64,000 bases of DNA from Saccharina japonica (GCA_008828725.1 MEHQ01000700.1:62001-126000); one strand, 5' to 3'; shown: positions 12,335 through 23,116, numbered from the stretch's first letter. A program made the numbers and translations. Notes: generated by a model from the letters alone, not told the origin.

Positions 12335-12535
12335 TTAAAATGTTTCTACCATTGGCATGTTGATCATCGCCACGATTGGCATGATACCAGTCACACCGAC
12401 CAACACAATCGCATCCAGAGCGAGCTTTCTCGACGGAGCCTGCCCAATCGATCCGTCCCGTGTGTTTGTCGAGCCTTCCATGGACTGCGAGTCGTTGGCC
12501 GCCAATAATGAGTAGCCAAGTGCAAGGGACTCTGC
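12335..12535 (-). CDS. Candidate C-terminal exon with one membrane helix
   Basis: After an acceptor (cccgtag) the minus strand is open in phase 0 for 66 codons to a TAA. A polar, Ser/Asp-rich stretch (NDSQSMEGSTNTRDGS) is followed by APSRK and a hydrophobic helix (AIVLVGVTGIMPIVAMI) near the C-terminus. The exon at 17083-17225 has the same plan. Directly upstream, in the same frame but across a stop, is a segment reading ALNNDSNQD, a match to the start of the exon at 17693-18028. This suggests that part of the copy has decayed or that the stop lies in an intron. Probably a single-pass membrane protein; family unknown. Confidence 0.38.
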   Translation of the reverse strand, partial: AESLALGYSLLAANDSQSMEGSTNTRDGSIGQAPSRKLALDAIVLVGVTGIMPIVAMINMPMVETF

Positions 12536-12660
12536 CTACGGGGCCTGTGTAGCCCGTACGCGGTCCGGTTGCAGCCTCTGGTTGTCCTTCGCCGCGATGT
12601 CTTGGTTCGAGTCGTTATTCAGCGCCCGTCAGCGAGGCGCGCGAGCGTGCGGGGCGTGGC
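12536..12660 (-). pseudogene. Relic of the ALNxDSN exon start
   Basis: The minus strand reads ALNNDSNQDIAAKDNQ, homologous to ALNHDSNHN at the start of the exon at 17693-18028. No acceptor AG stands before it and a stop lies in frame 29 codons later, just before the exon at 12335-12535. Confidence 0.3.
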
Positions 12661-13464
12661 GTGAAGCATCGGGCTGTGGATGCTGCAAGTCGTGTTTTGC
12701 CCGTCGCGAATGACATGGGTTTGCTATAAACATCTCGTGTATATCTCACTTGTGAGATCGAAACTTCCGTCGCAATCATCAACAAGCTAGGGAGCTTATG
12801 CGCGATTTTTCGACCGCGCATGCTGTAAGGCGTGCATAGCCTCGCGACGACCTATAGGTCGGTGACTGCCCTGGGTTTTAGCACCAGGGCCAGCAGCGTG
12901 ATGCAACAAAGATAGTAACCCTTTGCGGCACGTCTAATTGCCATTTATATGTCGTTGTCACAAGTGTTGTCATTTGGCTTGACTGTTGTTGTTCTATTAC
13001 TGGGCTCCTTGATCATGTTGTCAGGATGCATGCGTTTGCTTTTTGTAGGCGGGGGGAGTGGACGAGGGGGGTTGCGGGGGATACGTCTGTGACCATGACC
13101 TGCATGTGTTGTGTATGCTCTGGCGATCAGGACGTCTGTTGTGTATGCGCGCTTGAACAAAGGTCAAACGCAGAGCATTCGGATATCGCCGTTGAACACC
13201 GTTTTTGACTTTTAGGCCAGTTAGTGAGACAAAATACTTACTTTAATCTTGTATTAATGGCGGGAAAACGAAACCCTCGCTAAGTTGGGAAGAACCGAAC
13301 TCTCCGACTAGATGGGTTGTATATATGTATGACTTCACTTTTGGGTTGCCGGGGAGCTGCGCACGTATAGCCCCCTGGGTCTAATCACCCCAGCTCGGAT
13401 TGGTTGCAAGCTTATAGGTCGAGCTGGTTCGGCTACTCCTTATCTGCCTAACGTTCTCAGCACC
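12661..13464. other. Gene-free stretch
   Basis: No supported gene. G-rich words occur near 13050-13080. Confidence 0.35.
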
Positions 13465-13531
13465 TCAAAAGAAGGTCTTGATGCACACGGAAACACTGAA
13501 TGATGTTGGCGTGCCGCGTGTCAGGCGTTTC
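13465..13531 (-). pseudogene. Partial copy of the 205-bp exon
   Basis: An acceptor (catatgccag) is followed by KRLTRGTPTSF, matching the first residues RCQTRGTPNSS of the exon at 7530-7734 in the same phase. The frame then closes after about 21 codons. Only the 5' part is recognisable. Confidence 0.33.
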
Positions 13532-14306
13532 CTGGCATATGTCGACGGAGGGAGAGCACGCGAAAATGACAGGGGGTCGTGTTGAATATCTCGAATAGGA
13601 GCCAGCTCTTGACTGGCTGACGGCTGAAACTGTGATATACATAAAGGTAGGACAGCACAGTATAGGCCCACACATAGCGACCACCCCACAATAAACGCAC
13701 AACCTCGAGGTTAGGGGAAGCTCATCATTTGGAGTAATACCTAGAGTTCAGCGGTGAGCTTCGCACTAACCCTACCCGAAAGCATGTGCCCAAACGCTCG
13801 TCAAGGGCGGTGTCACAATGTATGCTCGAGTGGCGTGGGTTGTTGTCGGGCCCATGCTATATTGTTCGAGGGTAACCGAACGCCATATTGATAGAAAACG
13901 AGCAATAACTAAATATGCCATGACCGCGTTTATAATAGAAACCAACGGCGTCTGACATTTGAAACAAAACTCGAAGAATGGCACGGAACGAAAAGCCGAG
14001 GTTGACGGATAATCAAAACGTCCCTTTTTTATCATCTACGCACCGTGACCCCACTGTCAATGACCTACTGCATATTGCGCTATGCAGTCCACTCGTGTTG
14101 TGTACGCGGTACAAACGCTTGTCTAGGTGTCTGTTTTGACGACCGTAACTCACCAATGATAACAGCACACGGACAGTCTTAAACCGAGTTTCGTATGGAA
14201 GAAAAGATGTGTTCCACACCAATTTAGATGTTACTGCCTTCGAATATCTTGCCCCCCCCCGCAAAGTAATCTGGACTTCTGATGGCCCTCTTTGTTTTGA
14301 ATGAAA

Positions 14307-14453
14307 CTACTGCTGAAGCGCTCGTTCGTTTCTTTCCCGTGCAGTTTGCTGCGGTGGCGGGAGAGTATAGTCTGTGGGGAATATCTGCGAGGGAGCCACA
14401 ATGAAATTCTTGTTTACTGTATCTACCATGTGGGTCCGGATTTGTCCTATCTT
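14307..14453 (-). CDS. Candidate C-terminal exon, Pro/Gln/Arg-rich end
   Basis: The acceptor gtctgtgacag is followed on the minus strand by 48 phase-0 codons and a TAG. The protein (KIGQIRTHMVDTVNKNF, then APSQIFPTDYTLPPPQQ, then a charged ERNERALQQ end) looks coding. The acceptor and about 60 preceding bases are shared with 875-935, where a related terminal exon follows. I did not find the preceding exon with confidence. Function unknown. Confidence 0.38.
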   Translation of the reverse strand, partial: KIGQIRTHMVDTVNKNFIVAPSQIFPTDYTLPPPQQTARERNERALQQ

Positions 14454-14644
14454 CTGTCACAGACTCCAACTATCCTGATCTTCAATACGGCTCACGTGAC
14501 CTTCCGCCTTGTCCGGCCTTTGCCGGTGCCTTTAATCGACGGTCGTTGTTGCTGGGGCAGCCCACTCGAAAAACGAAAGTATACGAGGGGTGCAGGCCCG
14601 CATTCATTTCAAATTCCAAGGCTTTTCACCGTATGTACTAATCG

Positions 14645-15540
14645 AGATGGGATGGGACGGTAGTGCTTTTACTCCTTTGGCGGGAATACAAAAGAAGACT
14701 GGACGGGACGGTAAAAATGAAGACTAAAACCATTGGCGGCGTGGGTCGGGACGGGACAGTGGGTGAAACAGTTTGTGACTGGACGGGACCGTAAAGTACT
14801 ATGGTGTTTAATTTTTACCATTATTGGATGGGACTATTTATTATAATTTTCCACGGCGGGACGGAACGGTATATATATCTACATGCTTCACGACGGGACG
14901 GTAGATATAATGTTCACGACGGGACGGGACGGTAAATATGTTTTTCCGCGACAAGACGGGATGGTAGAAAAAGTTCAATGTACTGGACCAGTTATTTAGA
15001 TTCTAAAATTGTATTGCCAAGTACCTTATTCCGTACATTCTTGATTGTATTTTCCGTAGCCCCGAAAAAACCAACGTTTTCCGCTCCCATGGAAAAAACT
15101 ATATACCATATACCTGGTACATACGTACCCGTATTTCTTTTTTATTTTATAAAATGAAGCACTGAAATGTTGGGTGACAACATAAATCGGCCAGAATAAC
15201 GAAGAAGAGTCCTTCACGGCATCTTCAAGAGACGAGAATGACGTTGACGTTAGGACGGAGCGGTAAGGGCAGGTATTTTCGGCGCGGCGGGACGGTAAGT
15301 GTTGTTTTTAACGGCGGAACGGGACGGTAATTGCGTTTGTCCACGACGCGCCGAAAAGGTAAATCCAATTTTGTAGGACAGGACCGGGCGGTATATTCAT
15401 TTTTGAAGACTGGACGGGACAGTATGCTTCAATGGTAGATGGTGCTGTCGGCGGGACGGGACGACGGGGCCAATTGTTACGACGGTTTTACCATCATGTC
15501 CCGCCGTTACGGCCAATTATGTCCCGTCAATATACCGTGA
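14645..15540 (+). repeat. GACGGGACGGTA minisatellite
   Basis: About twenty copies of GACGGGACGGTA-like words are spaced irregularly by 25-45 bases of A/T-richer DNA. Near the distal end (15480-15535) the motif appears in reverse complement (TTTTACCATCATGTCCCGCCG, TGTCCCGTCAATATACCG). The stretch 15000-15240 lacks the motif and looks like an insertion. Confidence 0.8.
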
Positions 15541-15671
15541 GAAGGCTTGGAACTTTCAAGCACACTCATATATAGCGAAAATAGCGATATGATTGCTTCC
15601 CATCAAACGCGTGTGGTGTCCTCCTGCCGTCACGTACAGCGACCTGCTGCTGTGGCAATAACAAGGCGCAG

Positions 15672-15902
15672 TTGGTGAAAGTGGACAACAAGTGCCTCGT
15701 GTCCGGGGCGGAAATATTTCGTTGTGCCTATCAGCTAAGAGCTGCAAAGCCTTCGGCCACCAGCCCCTCCCCCTTCCATGAGCTCGTCAACACATCAATA
15801 TCACTGGGCGAGTATACGAAACAGCCACATGCTGGGCGCGTAAGACGTGGCTCGGTCGTAATTTATTGGGGGCTCAGTATAGGAGGTGGTCATACATGCT
15901 AG
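15672..15902 (+). CDS. Possible exon, unknown protein
   Basis: The plus strand is open with a protein-like composition (VKVDNKCLVSGAEIFRCAYQ) following a plausible acceptor (caataacaag near 15662). No partner exon was found and the opposite strand is open too, so confidence is low. Confidence 0.2.
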   Translation: MVKVDNKCLVSGAEIFRCAYQLRAAKPSATSPSPFHELVNTSISLGEYTKQPHAGRVRRGSVVIYWGLSIGGGHTC

Positions 15903-16395
15903 GGCAATCCTTTGAGGAAAACACCACATTTGGGTTTCGTGATACTGACGTTATAGTGATTTAAGGACCCATTATCCAACCATTAATTCAGCCTGTGGGC
16001 CAATTGTCCTGTTTGGCTCGTTGGCAATAGCTAAACGTTTCAAAATGGTTTGTTTGCGGTAGATTAATGTAATAGCAATGGGGTACATACGTACTAAAGG
16101 TCGTATGTAGGTGAAATTCGTCTGTTGTTACCTTCAAGGCGGGATATTGTCGAGGTTTCTGACTCCCGCGCATGGTCCCCTGACAGACGCCAACCGAGCC
16201 TCCCTCAAAGTCTCCGCGCACACACACAGATGTCTCCCGTCGTGGAAAAGGGTCGCCAACAAACTTGAAACGTCACTCAGAACGCGAAACGATACATCAA
16301 GCACGCAGAAACCAGCGTAACGGGCATCTGTCACGTATAGGCGCCAAACGCCACCGACGGTATCAAGACGACCCAAAGCCTAACCCTGGTCTTAC

Positions 16396-16665
16396 CCCTC
16401 GCGAAGCAACAACAGTTGGCCCTCGAACAATGTTGATATAATATCTTCGCTTGCCCCAGTCCGACGCATGAGGTGTACACCTGGTGTTTGCTATATCCGT
16501 AACGGTATTCCAGTAGTACTGGATATTCTGCTCCAGACGTGAACATAAGTTGCTGTTGCCTACACCATACGTATACTCTACACATATCGACTCGTTTATC
16601 CGCGCATTGACCGGTGTCTCCGACCCTGCCCCCACTATGGACAACTCGATCAACAGCATCAGCAT
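16396..16665 (-). CDS. Candidate N-terminal exon, secreted or membrane protein
   Basis: From an ATG at 16665 the minus strand is open for 90 codons to a strong donor, CGAGGG|GTAAGA, phase 0. The start is hydrophobic (MLMLLIELSIVGAGS) and could be a signal peptide. The rest has four Cys (SICVEY, NLCSRL, NTRCTP and flanks) and aromatic residues (IQYYWN, RRYYIN), as in a small extracellular domain. The exon may start further upstream by splicing. I do not recognise the family and found no convincing next exon. Confidence 0.33.
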
Positions 16666-16780
16666 TGCCGCCAATATCTTCGATTGCGGATAGCCTGCGT
16701 TTGCGTTCCATCAAAACTCATCAGAGCCAGCATTTCGCTATGGGCGAGTAGTTAATTTCAGCATGCTCTCGCCCCTGCCG

Positions 16781-16808
16781 CCCCCCCCCCCCCCCCCCCC
16801 CCCCCCCC
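16781..16808 (+). repeat. Run of 28 cytosines
   Basis: An uninterrupted C-run, G on the other strand. It can form an i-motif or G-quadruplex, and its length is probably unstable or an assembly estimate. Confidence 0.95.
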
Positions 16809-17082
16809 GCGTCCTGAGCAGCTATACACGGAATACAGCCTGACTGTCTTTTTTGGCGTACACCGATGTTCACACATCCTACCGCCACCTCGCCACTACT
16901 GCCAGCAATTGAAGCCTACACTGGGGATAACCTGCGAATTCATTTAAATTATCAGTCCGGTCGTGCACTCGGCCAAGACTTACAGTACAAATAAATATTA
17001 AGAAAGAGGGAGATGCATACAGACGAGAAGCACAGCCATCGGTTATACCTGAGTTTCTTCCATGTCAGAGCCATGGTTCGAG

Positions 17083-17225
17083 TCAAACGCAGACTACCGC
17101 CGATGCAGCGCACATCAACGTGCTCAATACTCCAACAGCACAGAACGCCAACATGCACAGTACACCGACAGCAGCGATACCCATGAAGCATTTGTCATGC
17201 ATCGAAATTTCGTCCGAAGGCGCAG
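17083..17225 (-). CDS. Candidate C-terminal exon with membrane helix
   Basis: An excellent acceptor (gacctaccccccttcag) opens a phase-2 exon of 46 codons plus stop. APSDEISMHDK is followed by a long hydrophobic stretch (FMGIAAVGVLCMLAFCAVGV, continuing for about 12 more residues) and the stop. The plan APS, charged linker, C-terminal helix is the same as in the exon at 12335-12535. Just downstream (near 17070) another frame reads AFDSNHGSDMEET, a match to the ALNHDSNHN segment at 18.0 kb. Confidence 0.4.
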
Positions 17226-17692
17226 CTGAAGGGGGGTAGGTCTCGCACGACCACACAGCATTCGAGCAATAGCAGACACTGATGACAGAGTACACGCCAT
17301 TACGCTACGGAAGAATCAGGGGAGGGAGGGAGGGAGGCGAGGGGGGATGTAAGGGACAAGCGGCATAAAGTAGACAACAAACTTTGAAACGCGACGGGGG
17401 ACACTCATTATTTTCTTGCATCAGTCTCTTTACCATTGGCACTGCATACATTTCGAGACAGAGCGACGCGAGCGGGGCTAAGTACGTACATCAATGAAAA
17501 TATTGCCAACACGGCCGAAGATTATGTTACTTACACCAAAGACACCAACGTCAAGTAAGGCTCGTGCAAGCCCTGGTGGAGAAACTGCGGCCGGCACCCC
17601 AAAGTCTAATGACTTATCGCGACACAATTGTTGTTGAACAACACGTGCTTAGATCACACACATAAAATTCAAACCCATTGGAAAGTGTTTTC

Positions 17693-18028
17693 TCAAGGTG
17701 GTTCATCATGATCCAGATCCTTGACTCTTTCGTACCTCGCGAACGGATAAACCATGATGTATATCAGCAGCAGGGCCAACTGCGGGAAGGGGTGTGCGCA
17801 AAAACAAAAGACTTGCACAACCACCAGCCAGATCGGATCGTTCTGGCCGCTATCCCAATCATCTTCTAGATCCTCCAGTGTAAAATTCGGCAGGCAGCCG
17901 TTGGCCGCGGGCGTTGGGTTTTCCACTGCGACAAACTCGGCGTTCTGGGCCTTCGTTCCTTCATCACGGGATTGCGCCTTTTGGTTGCCCGTCGCTGAAC
18001 CGTTGTGGTTCGAGTCGTGATTTAGCGC
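17693..18028 (-). CDS. C-terminal exon of an unknown membrane protein
   Basis: After the acceptor gacgacag the minus strand is open in phase 0 for 111 codons to a TGA. A polar N-terminal half (ALNHDSNHNGSATGNQKAQ, then NPTPAANG) leads to an acidic patch (FTLEDLEDDWDSGQND). Two adjacent hydrophobic segments follow (WLVVVQVFCFCAH and QLALLLIYIMVYPF), then a charged tail (ARYERVKDLDHDEPP). The start phase fits the end phase of the 205-bp exon at 19000-19204, so the two probably splice together. Copies of the DSN-containing start occur at 12.6 and 17.07 kb. No known family. Confidence 0.48.
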   Translation of the reverse strand, partial: ALNHDSNHNGSATGNQKAQSRDEGTKAQNAEFVAVENPTPAANGCLPNFTLEDLEDDWDSGQNDPIWLVVVQVFCFCAHPFPQLALLLIYIMVYPFARYERVKDLDHDEPP

Positions 18029-18484
18029 CTGTCGTCGAGTCGTTGTGAAGTAGAAAGACAGGGTGTGATACCCGGGTTGTGTATAGGTGTTAAATGTATG
18101 CTTGGCCTTCGTATCCTGTTGCTGTTGTCAAGCAGTTGAGATAAACTGTAATCTTAGGGTTAGGTCAGATTTAAGTGCAATGGTATTGCAGTCGTTCATG
18201 ACATTTTCATTACGGGTTCGTTGTGGTGGTTGGGTCTGAAGCAGCGAGGGGGGAGGGGTGGTACATGAGAACCCTGTAGGCGTTGCATAGCACTGCTGAT
18301 ATGCGACCAAGGGACAGTACTGTAGTAGTAGATATAATGCGCGATCCTTCTGGACTTTCGATTGCAATTGTCGAGCTAGCTTAACGAATGCCTTAAAACG
18401 ATCGATCGATGCAGTTGATAGACCCATCGCTTCTGGAGCTCGTGCTCGGCGTCTGTGGCGTACTGAGCGCTGCCATATTATACG

Positions 18485-18570
18485 AATCGGTAGTTCCTCA
18501 CATGAGGAGCTCAACCGGTCTGACAAAAACAAAACCCAAAACACGGAACCGTTACCGTAGGGTGATTTGT
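18485..18570 (-). mobile_element. MITE-A fragment
   Basis: The minus strand repeats about 75 bases of the MITE-A left end: a decayed CCCACGGTAGGGG-like terminus, then CAGACCGGTTGAGCTCCTCA and its palindrome. I could not find the right end. Confidence 0.45.
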
Positions 18571-18789
18571 CCGTATTGCGGTTTACGCCGTGATGCTGTC
18601 GTTTTGTTTAACCGCTGTGCCTGTTCTAACACCACACATATTCACGAGCATCGAGGCAACGAGTGCGCGGCCGAGCCTCGACATCGGTCGAAGCTGAGCA
18701 AGAGGCCCAACCGTGCACTTCGGTCCCGAGAAGCGGTGCCCACTTGCTACGCCCAGGGGAAGGCATTGACTGAAACATAGACTACACTA

Positions 18790-18885
18790 TTACGGAGAAC
18801 CATACCAAATAGGACCAAATATTGTACGTAAAAATAGTAAAATATATACTGGTAGGTGTTTGTATTTATTGTAGGTCCCACGTAA
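18790..18885 (+). mobile_element. MITE-B, diverged copy
   Basis: Starts TTACGGAGAACCAT...AAATAGGACC and ends in the inverted form GGTCCCACGTAA. It is homologous to the intact copy at 35041-35145, and the centre is A/T-rich. Confidence 0.6.
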
Positions 18886-18999
18886 TAGAGCACGAAAAAC
18901 GCGGACACATGTAATAGCGCTGTACCGCTATACCTTCAGAAGAAGCGAGCTGTGTCCAGCAGTATCGTGGGTGTGTATCGACGTACTGCGCGGTTTCAC

Positions 19000-19204
19000 C
19001 TGGTTATCGTCGGGGCACTGCACCCGGAGAGCCTCCTGAATATGGTGGCCGCAGCTTGCATCGGTGGTTGATTTGTCGGTTGAGCTGCTGGTTCCGCCGC
19101 TCGCCTGATCCACGCTTCCACCCGGCCGGCAGTCAGTACGGTTAGAACGAGGGCGGCAGGCGGGACTGCCAGACAAGTTGATCGTGCCGTGTTCCTGGCA
19201 TACC
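19000..19204 (-). CDS. 205-bp exon of an unknown family, copy 2
   Basis: Acceptor ctactttgccag, then 68 codons in phase 1, then AACCAG|GTGAAA. Length and phases equal those of 7530-7734; the proteins share CQxxGT, SSSTxxxTT and IQxALRxQxP with no gap. This copy has five Cys, of which one is shared. It ends in phase 0 and would splice in frame to the exon at 17693-18028. The polyglutamine exon at 22868-23116 may be the start of the same gene, but at least one connecting exon is missing from my model because the phases do not fit directly. Confidence 0.5.
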
Positions 19205-21827
19205 CTGGCAAAGTAGGGGCAAAACGAGACCCCCGTCGAAAAGGAGGAAGGTTTTTGTGGACAATCCTAAGCAGGGTCCGGCGGACGATTCGGTCACGGC
19301 GAATTCTTTTTGAGCATATTTCGATCACCAGTTGTTGAGTAACGGCACCCCAACTACTGTTGACTAGGAACCGAATGGAATAGTACTTCAGTGGGAACCG
19401 ATGACAAAGTACCGTAAACACGCATACACGATTATATTAGTTTGGGTAGAGACCGAAGTCAATTAGGAATTCGACGGAGGACATCCATTAAGGTACGCAA
19501 CCGAATTAGGCACCGATGCATCTCGTCTAACAAGGTCCAGGTACACTACACCGTAGTCTGGTATGCGTATATCGAACCCATTACTGCTGCACTCTAGTTT
19601 CTACATACCATTCTGAGAGTAGATATTCTGAGAGACTGTATAATTCATCCGGGAGAGGGAGAACGGTACAGCTTGGTTGTGGACGTGGAGGCCCATCCTC
19701 CTTAGACGCCAGGCAAACAACTACCAGGGGGGTAAATTCCACCAAATCAATCCAATTACAAGTATAGGCAGCCCCCCGGCCATCACGTGTCCAAATCCGT
19801 TCAGTGGTGTTGCTTACCGTAGCGCCTTTACTGCAGCGTGTCGGCTGTGAGATGTTCTATTGTACGAGCTGAACGGAAGAAGGATAGTGTAGAATTGAGT
19901 TGTTCTGCCTAGAGCGGGGAAGGAAATGAGTTTGAGGATTTACTGCTGTGGGGTTCTGTAGGCCGGTCGTCTTTAGGTGCGGGGCGTATCGATCGTTTCT
20001 TTATGAAGAAGGGGGACACGATATGGATGAATTCCTCACTACAGTAGTTTATACTCGATTGTAAGGCACAATACGTACATCTCACCCTTTCATATTTGAT
20101 CGGAAAAACATCGGTTTGGAGTCGGTAAAGGCATTCAGAAGGAGGAATGCAATTATTGGTACGAAGGTGTCACGTATGCAGGTATGATTGGTAGGTGTAT
20201 GTGAACGGTATGATGGAAACATAGGAGCTGTGCATCCTCAAATGGCAAACTCAGTATTAATTTTAACTGCATGGTATATATCGTAGCCCAATATCATGCA
20301 AAGCGGGTGAGACTCATCTCCGGTCACGATCTCTCATCATGCTGCACTTTAGTGGTACTCACGTGCCGTGCCGCCCTTTGCAGTCTTCGACTGTGTCCTC
20401 CCACGAGCATCGCTTTTGCTGCGGCGCCTCCATATTTCCAACTCTGTGGAACCGCCTATATACAGTTGACTACACCTGCACATCATACAGGGGGTGATAT
20501 TCGATAAATGTATACCAATCTGGGCCTAAATATAAGGATCGCTTGGTCTCCATATTGATGTACACGTGTTTATTATATTCCCGCCCAAAGTGACACCAAG
20601 GTACCATTCTGGATGAACATGTAAGGAATGGTTAGGTTTATCATGTTTAGGCCTAAACGTTTCTCACCTTTCCATTCATATAGGAAGTACTGTAGGTACG
20701 TAGTGTAGGAGGCACAGCACGTGGTTGCATCTGCGCGGTCTGCTTGGTGTCGGCACAACTAAAATCAGTGTGAAAAAGGTTCTATCGTGGATGGTTTTAA
20801 TTGATCTCGGCAAAATATTTGTGTACGAAGTCAGCGAGTTCGCCACAAGAACCCACCCGACTGCCGCGCACGCGATATATACTGAAGTATCCGGGCAAGC
20901 GCTTTAGTAATTGCGAGTTTACGGCAGAGTCCGTCAAGGTTGAAATTTCTACCGGGCGGTGAATCATACAGCCCAACGGCCGCAGTGCGTGGCAGCCCTC
21001 TTTGGTAGGAAACGTCCAATATCACCAAGCTGCCTGAGCTCATATAATAGCTCTTCGACAGTGAACTCACTCCCCGGCCAATAAGTTACGAGTCTGCGTG
21101 TACGGCGTATAGCTCTAGGGCGCTGAGTATCACCATAGTCTATTCACAATGATTTCAAACACCCGCTACGAGGCCGCTCTTGGGGCTCCACGCGGCTCCA
21201 ATAGAGCAGGAAACGAGGAAATACCCTTCGGTGTGGAATCTAACATCGCGGGGTCGTACGTATTATGTTTGTTGCGGTTGCCGTGCGATCCAATACCATA
21301 CAATCCTTGGATGATGTACGCGTACAGTACACGAGTACGAGGTACGGGTGCTGTTCACACAGGACCAGTGAGCTGTCTCGTTTCGAGTGTTCACGGCTAA
21401 AGTGTGTTCGCGCAGCCGATGCGACGGCTCAACCTTGAGAAGAAGTGCGTGCAGACTCCCCTCGCCTCGAGCAACAAAGATACGGCCGTACTGTGCTGCT
21501 GTACTCGCAGTATTAAGGCCGCGGTGGGTGTCGACCATCCCCTGGGTCCCGCTTTCAATTTTTCGACCAAAAAAATATATATATATTTTTACGGTTTCGA
21601 AACGGGACTGTCAACTTTCCGCCCAATGAAAGGCTGGCACGTACCTGATATTAAACAAAAATCGACGCAGAGCTATGGGTATCGCTAGGTGGCTTATTTG
21701 GGCGGTCAGCACGGCGTGGGCCTGCGGGACCATGGCGACTCCACAAGGTGAGGGGACTACCAACTACCCAAATCAAGGNCAGCAGCTAGTCAATGCCCTA
21801 CCGGTAATCGTTCTGCGGCATTGAAGC
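19205..21827. other. Gene-free or unresolved stretch
   Basis: No clear gene. At 21.40-21.55 kb both strands are open and protein-like, so strand and frame stay undecided. One ambiguous base lies at 21779. Confidence 0.35.
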
Positions 21828-22225
21828 AAGGTGGGGATGTTTGCTATCATCCCCGGTTTCAGGCGTGGGCCTTACCTTCGCCGGCAGTATTGCGTGGGAA
21901 TGGAAAAGCAAGCTGGTTTCAGGCCAAAACCTCTCACATATTAGCACACCCCTTGTTATCACACCCCTTGTTGCCGGTATCACCCCCTTGCTATCACACC
22001 CTCTTGTTATCACGCCATCTGCAGTCTGGCCGATGTCTATTGACGCTCCTTAGCAAGTATTACTCCCGTTAGCACACCCCTGCGTTATCACCCCCCCTAG
22101 CTGCGGGGCTCCCGTGCATGTTGCTTATCACCGGGGATGCGTTAGATAGCACACCTCCCCCCCCCACAACAGCACACCCGGTGATAATATTTGGAAAAGG
22201 TCAAAATGTTATCACCGGGGTGTGC
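21828..22225 (+). repeat. GTTATCACACCCC repeat block with terminal hairpin
   Basis: The words TTATCACACCCC, GCTATCACACCC and GTTATCACGCC recur about ten times between 21955 and 22155. At 22170-22225 the sequence AGCACACCCGGTGATAA pairs with TTATCACCGGGGTGTGCT across a short A-rich loop, giving a hairpin of about 17 bp. The block looks like a decayed inverted-repeat element or iterated element ends. Confidence 0.65.
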
Positions 22226-22867
22226 TTTCTTCCGTGTTATACGGTATACGTACGGCAACTACGGCGGTGCTTTACGAGATTGATTGTGCTTGGTAATTAC
22301 TTGTGACGTGTGAATGGTGACCCGGAACGCTCGTCAAGCGCGGAATGCTGCGTCGTCTACGAGTACTACCTGCTACGTACTGTCTTGCCATGCCCGGCAT
22401 CAGATCGGCGTGGGGCGACCACAACAAGGGGCGTGCTATTATTACTGCATTGCTAATTCACAGTCCAAATATGAACAGCGGAGGGCCGGGCTTATACAGG
22501 CCCGACGTACCTGCCCCGTAAACGCTCGAATGTCGCACTGTGATGTACTCTGCATTTTTGGCACAGCAGCACGTATGGTACCGGAGTAAGAAATTATTGG
22601 AAACCAAGAAGGGCGCGTTGAATTGAAGCTCTACGTTCGTACGTATATACGAGTAGTGCTCTACGTACGCACAAGTAACATACATAGTATTCGGGACCAA
22701 ATATGCTTATAATAGTACACATGATGCGTATCATGCGCTCTACAACTATATCTACTACTACTGCTGTATCTACCCACAGAGACCACACCGCGCCACTGTC
22801 CTCAAGTTAACCACCACCACCACCACCATGCATATATTATGCCGACTGAGGGCGAACACTCACTCAC

Positions 22868-23043
22868 CGCGTAGCAGCACTGCACAGCGCTGTTGTTTCT
22901 GAGGGGAGAGGCTGGGGGCGACACGATGTAGTGATGGATGACCACCCTCTCGTCTTCTCCTCGGGGGCGATCGTCCAGCACTTGAACGGCGGTAGCCTCA
23001 ACTAGTAGACTCTTGGTGGTGCTAGCATCTTCCAGTTGTAGAG

Positions 23044-23078
<35 letters not shown>

Positions 23079-23116
23079 GCCTCAAGCTCCATCTTCTTCA
23101 GATCATCGTCAGTCAT
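22868..23116 (-). CDS. N-terminal exon with polyglutamine run
   Basis: From ATG at 23116 the minus strand is open for 83 codons to a consensus donor, TACGCG|GTGAGT, phase 0. It begins MTDDDLKKMELEAQ and continues into 11 glutamines encoded by CAG repeats. An acidic/valine-rich region (TTKSLLVEATAVQVLDDRPR) and GEDERVVIHHYIVSPPASPL follow. Composition, start context and donor all support a real first exon. The CAG run is a microsatellite, so its length may vary between individuals. Downstream exons may be at 19000-19204 and 17693-18028, but the phases require an exon in between that I could not identify. Function unknown. Confidence 0.5.

Noticed and set aside
18128-18544. 138-codon minus-strand frame
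   Set aside because: Overlaps a MITE-A fragment and TACAGTACTG-rich DNA; no exon signals.
21404-21688. Protein-like frames on both strands near 21.4-21.55 kb
   Set aside because: Both strands are equally plausible (LEKKCVQTPLASSNKDTAV on plus, FVARGEGSLHALLLK on minus) and no partner exon decides between them.
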